This document shows positions 55,943 to 64,000 of a stretch of DNA of 64,000 bases, piece after piece (the first letter of the stretch is position 1; each line of letters starts with the position of its first letter). Origin of the DNA: Cordilura impudica. Lineage: Eukaryota; Arthropoda; Insecta; Diptera; Scathophagidae. The stretch is from positions 99,811,354 through 99,875,353 of the forward strand of contig OY821521.1 of assembly GCA_963682025.1 (NCBI GenBank). Direction: 5' to 3'. The notes below the pieces were generated by a model. It did not search any database. It was not told where the DNA came from and saw nothing but the letters and a program-made list of their open reading frames with translations. Position numbers and translations under genes: made by a program.

Positions 55943-58343
55943 ACTGATTTAGAAGTTTTCTGTTTTTGAAACAGTAGTGCCAATTTGTAATATTTTGTGA
56001 TGTAATGAAAATCGCAGAATAATAAGTTAATACACAATAAAAAATATTAAATTTTTAAGTTTTATATACATATTGCAATAAAAAAAACTTTGGTAAATTT
56101 ACATTGAAGATGGTCAGAAATGAATGAGAAAAAATATATAGGCATTTCAGAAAAGCACATTTAATATTAAACTTTATGCACAAAATATATGGGTTTTTGT
56201 TGTTTCGAATTTAACTGTGGCTCTAAGTGAAAAGTTTTAGACCGATCGTATATTACATCTTGAGGATCCTCACCTAATATTTTCAAATATATTAAATTCT
56301 TTTTAACTCATTTAACCTCATTACGAAAATAGTAAAACAGTAAATATGGAAAATCCACGCACCTCAAAAAATTGTTTTCTATGAAATAAATTAAAGACAT
56401 TTCATATTATACAATTTTCTTTCAAAAATGTATCAATTATTGCAAATTTGAAATTTGACATATAGTATTTGTACATATATTTGTATAGATTTCGCAGTAT
56501 GAAAAGAACTATTATTTCTTTATTTAGAATATATGTAAGTATTGCTCGCAAAAAAATGCAACATCATGAATGAAACACATAGACGACTGCTGGCAGCAGC
56601 ATTTGTAGTCGTATAGTCAGCTACTTGATTTTTCTGAATACGACAGCAACATATAATACAAATGCTTTTTATTTAAATATACAATTACTTTTACTTATTT
56701 AAAATGCATTAGTACAACGTAAAAATAAATAAATTAGTTTAACGCCTTTTGATTATTAATGGAATTATAGCCTTTCATTTTGCGATTTTTTTTTTAAACA
56801 AAATAAAACATTTCATAGCACTAACTTCTTTTACATATTTTGTTATATTGTCAACACTATTTTTGTTTTGTAGCCAACAAAACACACTTGCAGTTTTTTT
56901 TTTTCTATTTGAAGAACATATGACTGCCATTGTTGCTGTTGTAGAGTTGTTTTTTTTTTTGATTTTGTTTCGTTAACTCTTTTGTATTAAAGCACCTCCA
57001 ATATATGTATCCATTTTAGTTTGCAAATTCAGTATATTTATAATTTATTACTTACAGCAAAAAATAATAGAAACAATTTTATCAGTTATGCTTACGAAAC
57101 TATATAAATAGACTTGAAGTTGGCTGCAAAAGCAGTAGCCTGTGTAAAGAACAAGTTAGCGACATGTAACTGTTACGTAACGTGTCAGCCTTTTTTTCAC
57201 ATGAAAAGTATTGGGACGTTCCGGTTACGTTCGGTAACTGTTTTAAATGATTTTCATGTAAAAAAAAACAACTGACTCGTTACGATTACGGGTAGAAAAC
57301 ATTGACCTTTTATATGTATTATAATGCTATGAATGCATTTATCTTTATTTTATTTTATTTATATATTCTTTTTTTTTTGTATTGTATATTATTTTTTTTT
57401 ATTATTATTACTATTTCATTTAATTATTTTTTTCTTTAAATAAATTAATACATAAAAATTTGTTTTTTAAATTATTGGTGAACTTTTACTCCCTTTACTT
57501 ACTGCCTTTATATTAACTGGTAGTGTCTGCTTGTCGAAAAAATTTTGGATCGATTTTTAGCCCCTTTCCCGTCAGCCAATCGATCTGAAATTTTGCATGC
57601 AGGCTCGTGGCAATGACAGAAATGATCTAACAAATTTTTTTAGTGATGCCAAAACAATGGAAACTTTTAAAATTTTCTACCAGAGTTCACAAAAAAATGT
57701 ACAAAGGGTTTGTTTTTATTATATTATTACCACAACGACCACAAAAACAACAAGTCCAGCTATGACAACAATGCAACATTTAGAATAATAACAGGAACAA
57801 TATGGAAACATCATGTTTTTCATTTTTTTTTTAATTTTTCATAGATTTACCTGGACCTGTTCCACCGATTTTAATGATTTTTGAAGTAGAAATCTTCCCA
57901 TGAATTTGGTGAATCATTCTCACTAAAAATTATCACCCTAGCTATCCTATTGAGGGCGTGATCGTGACAAGAACAACATAGAAAATTATATTTTTTCAAG
58001 ACTTTTTTTAGTTCTTCATTCAAATCTCGGGCCCTAATTGACCGATTTGGACGATTTTAAATAGCAAACTTTTCAGGATGTTAATGAATCATTTTTTATG
58101 CCAACGAGCACCCTAGCTGCCCGATTGATGCCGTCATCGTGATTTCCACAGACGGACAGACGGACAGACGGACAGACGGACAGACGGACAGACGGACAGA
58201 CGAACATCGCTATATCAACTCCGGTTGTTATAAGGATCACAAATATATATATTTTATGGGGTCCAAATTTTTTTTTCTAATTATTACAAACGGAATGACA
58301 AACTTATATATACCCTCTGCACACTGGAGTGGAGGGTATAAAA
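55391..58343 (+). mobile_element. long INE-1-like composite, copy L
   Basis: Collinear with copies I and K from GGCATCTACGC (55410) to the terminal ATATACCCTCTGCACACTGG and GGAGGGTATAAAA at 58343. Six tandem CAGACGGA units precede CGAACATCGCTATATC (58150-58215), more than in other copies. A unique segment (about 56100-57480) without coding potential lies in the middle. Most of this copy is repeated at 61526-64000. Confidence 0.65.
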
Positions 58344-58389
58344 AATATTTATACATTAACAAAATATTATTTATTTAATTTAGAATTAA

Positions 58390-59500
58390 TTATTGCACTA
58401 ACAACTTTATATAGTCAAGGGCTCAATAGAAGTTATTATGGGCGTGGTCCCGCCCAGTTTTCTTGTAGTACTATCTCTATTAATTTCAATACGATATATG
58501 CCAAATATCATCGCCGTAGGTTAAAAAATGGCCAAGATATTACGATTTTAAATTTTGGGTTATATGGGCGGGACCACGCCCCTTTGCCCACTAACAACTT
58601 TATATAGTTAAGGACCTATTATTTCGCAAAAATATCCTTTTGTGAAAATTTCATGACGATCCTTCCAGTAGTTTAGAAGATATTAAAATTTTTTATTTTT
58701 CTAAAAAGGGGCGTGGTCCCGCCCACTTTTCTTCTGTTATGTATTTCTATTCATGCCAATACTATATGTACCAAATATGACCGCTGTAGGTCAAAAAATT
58801 CCCGAGATATGACGACTTCAAGTTTTGGGTTATATGGGTTATATTTATACAACCTATTATTCCTTCCAGAGTCAAAATTTCAGGAAGATCGCTTCAGGGG
58901 TTTGGCCTCCTATAAAGCACAAACAAAAACACATTCATTTTTATATACTATATATAGAAGATTGAAAGCAGATTAATTATAATTTAAGGTAAAATGGTGC
59001 GAAAAAGGGGGATTTTGTAATAAAAAAATGTATGGCTACCTTACCTGTAGATAAAAAGTGTATAAAACTTTAGGTAAATACCTATTATAAAAAAAGTATT
59101 TTGTATAGCAAACATTGTTAGTGGTATAAGTAAGTATCTGAATTAAAAAAAAGGGGGCGTTGAAGTGGGCGTAGTTCATAGTTATATGGCGACGCTAACA
59201 GTATTAAGAGCAATATACTACCAAATAAAAAAAAATCCGTTGGAAGGAACAAATTTGTACAGAGAACAAATAGTTTGAAATTTTCAAACAAAATTTGGCG
59301 TGAAAAGGGGCGTGAAAGGGGGAGTGGCGTAAGAAATGTTTATTTCTACCTCGCTTGGAGTATAATGTGTATACAATTTGAAGTAAATGCTTTGAAAATT
59401 TCAGGAAGATCGGTCCAGAGGTTTGGTCTCCTATAAGGTACAAACAAACAAATAAACAAATAAACAAACACACATTCCATTTTATACCTATATATAGATT
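58390..59500 (-). mobile_element. two Helitron-like 5' fragments with GGGCGTGGTCCCGCCC motifs (family 3)
   Basis: On the minus strand, starts at about 59497 (TCTATATATAGGTATAAAAT then GGAATGTGTGTTTG) and at about 58968 (TCTATATATAGTATATAAAA then ATGAATGTGTTTTTG) resemble Helitron 5' ends. The bodies carry GGGCGTGGTCCCGCCCA palindromic segments at 58440, 58565 (inverted) and 58710, and phrases (ATTTCAGGAAGATCG, GGTTTGG) typical of such repeats. No 3' CTRR end was located, so this is a tentative call. Confidence 0.45.
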
Positions 59501-59515
59501 CAATTGTATATACTA

Positions 59516-59897
59516 CCAGATTCCAGCACTGGAAATTCGAGTGCAAAATCTAGGAAATTTTATTTCTGCATTTAATAAAGACCCTAAAGGTATGCTTCGT
59601 AATTCAACTAATTTTAAATGAAGAAAACAAACTCAACACATTAACACAAAAACATTAACAAATTTAATAAACACACACATAGCATTGTACAATTTTATGT
59701 ATGTGTTAGTAGCAACTTTAAACGATCATAACTCCAAAAAAATATTCCAGACGATGAAAATCTGTAAATCTGGGTAATAGCTAAAAACAAATACCTTTCA
59801 AATGATAAATTTGTCAAAATCGGGGTAAAACTGTGAAACTTACATCGTTAACAAAAAATCGCCTAGCCTATTATATAATATTATATAATATTATAGA
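59516..59897 (-). mobile_element. Helitron (family 1), minus-strand copy
   Basis: 5' end TCTATAATATTATATAATAT at 59897 after A; GGCTAGGCGATTTTTTG follows. 3' hairpin GCACTCGAATTTCCAGTGC then CTGG at 59516 before T, again fitting CTRR. 382 bp, the same size as the 48.4-kb copy but well diverged from it. Confidence 0.75.
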
Positions 59898-61261
59898 TAT
59901 AAAAAACAGAACTATCAGCCCTGTTCTTGAAACGTTGTTATTTGAATAAGAATGAATATGAAATAACATGAAATTGAAATTTTGGGTTTCTTGGAAACAC
60001 AAATTTTATATTTCCGAAGTATTTTTCGAAATCATATTTTTTATTATCAAATGACATGAAACATATGGCTTAGCTTCAGAACCATATGTTATCTAGAAAC
60101 CGAGGTGCCATATGGTTCTTTAGTCACTTTCACAAAAAAACTTTAAGTAATTTTTGCATGTTTTTCCTTAAGATTCTAAAGAAAGTAAAAAAAAAATATT
60201 TTCTTTTAAAATAACAATTTACTTGTTCATTTAATTGTTTTTATTCTTCAATTTCATTCAATTAAGAATGACTTCTATTTTTGAAATAAGTTAGGCATCA
60301 CCAAAGAATATTCGAAATTCACATAAATTGGATTTGACTGGCATCACTTCTGTTTCGAACATAAACAAAGTTGTGGCAGTCATATGCAAAAAAAAAAAAT
60401 AAAAATATTTGATTTGAGTGAAATATTATTTTAAATTTCTTTATTCGTAATAATTAGTGCATAAAGAATCTATGTTATTATTGAAAAAATTATAAAGGAA
60501 AATAGATTATGCAAATAAAAACTTTTTGTTATAGTTATAGAACAACAACATCTCCAAAAGTGTGTTTTATTAACATTGACTACTGATTACGAGTTTTTTT
60601 TTTAAATCAACGCAAAATGTAGACGTTTTTTAAAATGTTTTTTTTTTCATAAAGTTAATGTCTAATTTTTTAAAATAATGACAAGGTTCAATAAAAAACA
60701 TGTTTGAGTTTAAATATCAATTAGTTTTTTTATCTCTTAAGACCTGCTTAGTAGAAAAAAGGGGCATTAGTTTTGATTTCACAAAGCCTTTTCTATGTGA
60801 ATTAAAACGAGGAAAAATATTCTTATTGAAATTAGGGAACAGCAAAAAACTCGTAGATTTAAGAATTTTTTCATTTACGAGTTTTTTTTTTGTGATAGTG
60901 GTTTCAAGAACAATGTTCCTTATTATTACATTTTATGTATATTCTACATTTTCTAGATCTCAAAACTTGTGGTTTTTACTTTTTCTCTTTCAAAATAGTT
61001 GAAATGTAAAAACTACACATATTTTCTTAATACTGTGAACTTTCAAAATAATACAATTTTTGGATTTTTAGGAAACAGTTGTAATATTTAAAGACCAGAA
61101 ATTTAAGATATAGATATATGAATGATTTGAATATATGCCTAAGTAATTTGAAAATTTCAACTGCCTGTTTTCCGATTGTTTTTTTTTAACATAAACCAAT
61201 ATATTATTAGAATGTTAAACAAGTGTTTTTTTTTTATTAAACTCGTTGTCAAAATAGACGA
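59898..61261. other. no gene recognised
   Basis: AT-rich. The 100-codon open frame at 60700-61002 is hydrophobic and T-run driven with no family resemblance. A CATATGG/CCATATG-bearing stretch at 60050-60120 has weak dyad symmetry. Confidence 0.45.
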
Positions 61262-61525
61262 TTTCTTGTGACCGATGTTTTGTTCTACCGTTTTATCCCG
61301 ATGTTGAGCAAACGTATATTATTTGAAAGGTATTACTTTTTAGCCGTTTTGCAGATTTAAAGATTTTTAAATTTTTTCTTTATTTTGAGAAAATTGCACT
61401 TACAGTTGCTACTAACGCATATGCAATGCTATGTGTGTGTTTTTGTGTTGATTTGTGAATTGGCTATAATTGATTAGCATACTTTTAGGGTCTTTGTTTA
61501 ATGAAAAAATAAAAATAAAAAAATA
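61262..61525 (+). mobile_element. Helitron (family 1) fragment truncated at a duplication junction
   Basis: GATTTCTTGTGACCGATGTT, TTCTACCGTTTTATCCCGAT and CATACTTTTAGGGTCTTTG match 48430-48735 in order. The sequence breaks off in an A-rich stretch before the 3' hairpin, at the start of the duplicated block at 61526. Confidence 0.7.
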
Positions 61526-64000
61526 AATTATTGAGGCAGTCACGGAAAAATTAAATGCAAGTCTGTTTTTTTTAATATAACAAAAATGGATTTTCCCTTT
61601 AACAAAATATGGCAGAATTCTTTATAAATGAAATGCAAAATGGAAAATCAATTTTGTGCTAATTCTTAACAAAATTAATAATATATATATATATGTATTA
61701 TTATATTTATTAATATTTGTAATTTTATTTGACACAATTTCACACACAGTTTTACAGATCAACTGTTTTCAACTGATTTAGAAGTTTTCTGTTTTTGAAA
61801 CAGTAGTGCCAATTTGTAATATTTTGTGATGTAATGAAAATCGCAGAATAATAAGTTAATACACAATAAAAAATATTAAATTTTTAAGTTTTATATACAT
61901 ATTGCAATAAAAAAAACTTTGGTAAATTTACATTGAAGATGGTCAGAAATGAATGAGAAAAAATATATAGGCATTTCAGAAAAGCACATTTAATATTAAA
62001 CTTTATGCACAAAATATATGGGTTTTTGTTGTTTCGAATTTAACTGTGGCTCTAAGTGAAAAGTTTTAGACCGATCGTATATTACATCTTGAGGATCCTC
62101 ACCTAATATTTTCAAATATATTAAATTCTTTTTAACTCATTTAACCTCATTACGAAAATAGTAAAACAGTAAATATGGAAAATCCACGCACCTCAAAAAA
62201 TTGTTTTCTATGAAATAAATTAAAGACATTTCATATTATACAATTTTCTTTCAAAAATGTATCAATTATTGCAAATTTGAAATTTGACATATAGTATTTG
62301 TACATATATTTGTATAGATTTCGCAGTATGAAAAGAACTATTATTTCTTTATTTAGAATATATGTAAGTATTGCTCGCAAAAAAATGCAACATCATGAAT
62401 GAAACACATAGACGACTGCTGGCAGCAGCATTTGTAGTCGTATAGTCAGCTACTTGATTTTTCTGAATACGACAGCAACATATAATACAAATGCTTTTTA
62501 TTTAAATATACAATTACTTTTACTTATTTAAAATGCATTAGTACAACGTAAAAATAAATAAATTAGTTTAACGCCTTTTGATTATTAATGGAATTATAGC
62601 CTTTCATTTTGCGATTTTTTTTTTAAACAAAATAAAACATTTCATAGCACTAACTTCTTTTACATATTTTGTTATATTGTCAACACTATTTTTGTTTTGT
62701 AGCCAACAAAACACACTTGCAGTTTTTTTTTTTCTATTTGAAGAACATATGACTGCCATTGTTGCTGTTGTAGAGTTGTTTTTTTTTTTGATTTTGTTTC
62801 GTTAACTCTTTTGTATTAAAGCACCTCCAATATATGTATCCATTTTAGTTTGCAAATTCAGTATATTTATAATTTATTACTTACAGCAAAAAATAATAGA
62901 AACAATTTTATCAGTTATGCTTACGAAACTATATAAATAGACTTGAAGTTGGCTGCAAAAGCAGTAGCCTGTGTAAAGAACAAGTTAGCGACATGTAACT
63001 GTTACGTAACGTGTCAGCCTTTTTTTCACATGAAAAGTATTGGGACGTTCCGGTTACGTTCGGTAACTGTTTTAAATGATTTTCATGTAAAAAAAAACAA
63101 CTGACTCGTTACGATTACGGGTAGAAAACATTGACCTTTTATATGTATTATAATGCTATGAATGCATTTATCTTTATTTTATTTTATTTATATATTCTTT
63201 TTTTTTTGTATTGTATATTATTTTTTTTTATTATTATTACTATTTCATTTAATTATTTTTTTCTTTAAATAAATTAATACATAAAAATTTGTTTTTTAAA
63301 TTATTGGTGAACTTTTACTCCCTTTACTTACTGCCTTTATATTAACTGGTAGTGTCTGCTTGTCGAAAAAATTTTGGATCGATTTTTAGCCCCTTTCCCG
63401 TCAGCCAATCGATCTGAAATTTTGCATGCAGGCTCGTGGCAATGACAGAAATGATCTAACAAATTTTTTTAGTGATGCCAAAACAATGGAAACTTTTAAA
63501 ATTTTCTACCAGAGTTCACAAAAAAATGTACAAAGGGTTTGTTTTTATTATATTATTACCACAACGACCACAAAAACAACAAGTCCAGCTATGACAACAA
63601 TGCAACATTTAGAATAATAACAGGAACAATATGGAAACATCATGTTTTTCATTTTTTTTTTAATTTTTCATAGATTTACCTGGACCTGTTCCACCGATTT
63701 TAATGATTTTTGAAGTAGAAATCTTCCCATGAATTTGGTGAATCATTCTCACTAAAAATTATCACCCTAGCTATCCTATTGAGGGCGTGATCGTGACAAG
63801 AACAACATAGAAAATTATATTTTTTCAAGACTTTTTTTAGTTCTTCATTCAAATCTCGGGCCCTAATTGACCGATTTGGACGATTTTAAATAGCAAACTT
63901 TTCAGGATGTTAATGAATCATTTTTTATGCCAACGAGCACCCTAGCTGCCCGATTGATGCCGTCATCGTGATTTCCACAGACGGACAGACGGACAGACGG
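61526..64000 (+). repeat. second copy of a 5.83-kb direct duplication (runs off window)
   Basis: Every position compared matches the position 5829 bases earlier (55697-58171), including two identical short open frames, poly-T lengths and the CAGACGGA run. It contains INE-1-like copy M. The left junction falls inside a Helitron fragment, as expected if the unit 55697-61525 were duplicated in tandem. Confidence 0.92.

Noticed and set aside
56749..56976. 75-codon frame present twice (also 62578-62805)
   Set aside because: The identity reflects the 5.83-kb duplication, not selection; the peptide is poly-Phe rich with no family resemblance.
58139..58378. Frame encoding D-G-Q-T-D-R-R-T repeats
   Set aside because: Translation of the CAGACGGA microsatellite and 3' end of an INE-1-like element.
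60700..61002. 100-codon plus-strand frame with hydrophobic stretches
   Set aside because: T-run driven hydrophobicity, no conserved motif, no splice or promoter context.

Overview
This 64 kb window is AT-rich nuclear DNA from a higher fly. A calyptrate such as a blow fly or muscid is most likely. The evidence is spliced coding exons with short introns, a dense load of INE-1/DINE-1-like elements, Jockey/CR1 LINE debris, piggyBac and Tc1/mariner copies, and many MITEs. I see no bacterial-type genes, operons, CRISPR arrays, rRNA or tRNA genes. The species assignment is inference.

Only one host gene is convincing. It is on the minus strand between 30.4 and 40.3 kb and encodes a CABIT-domain protein of the GAREM family, most likely the fly gene serrano (sano). 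Three coding exons (39969-39344, 38612-37086, 30919-30454) join in phase to 872 codons. Exon 2 encodes long Asn, Gly, Gln and His runs. Intron 2 (6.2 kb) holds about 4 kb of almost pure (TAAAA)n satellite with higher-order duplications.

Layout. 0-2.7 kb: intact piggyBac-type transposase with its right end. 3-11 kb: decayed elements (Helitron end with a nested MITE, an ancient protein remnant, an INE-1-like copy, two LINE RT fragments). 11.2-12.5 kb and 26.5-27.7 kb: two closely related but separately broken Tc1/mariner-superfamily elements in opposite orientation. 13-30 kb: INE-1-like copies, a LINE fragment, several MITEs, one large inverted-repeat element and a 39-bp coding-like minisatellite. 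30-40 kb: the CABIT gene. 40-50 kb: nested MITEs, two Helitrons filled with a ~142-bp repeat, a LINE fragment and a remnant of an unnamed arthropod protein family. 50-64 kb: long INE-1-like composites with nested MITEs, Helitron fragments, and a 5.83-kb direct duplication whose second copy runs off the window.

Most of the window is therefore a graveyard and nesting ground of mobile DNA around one conserved gene. Only the piggyBac transposase looks able to make a full-length protein. The most unusual structures are the intronic pentanucleotide megasatellite, the Helitron-borne 142-bp arrays, the 13-residue coding-like minisatellite, and the near-terminal duplication.
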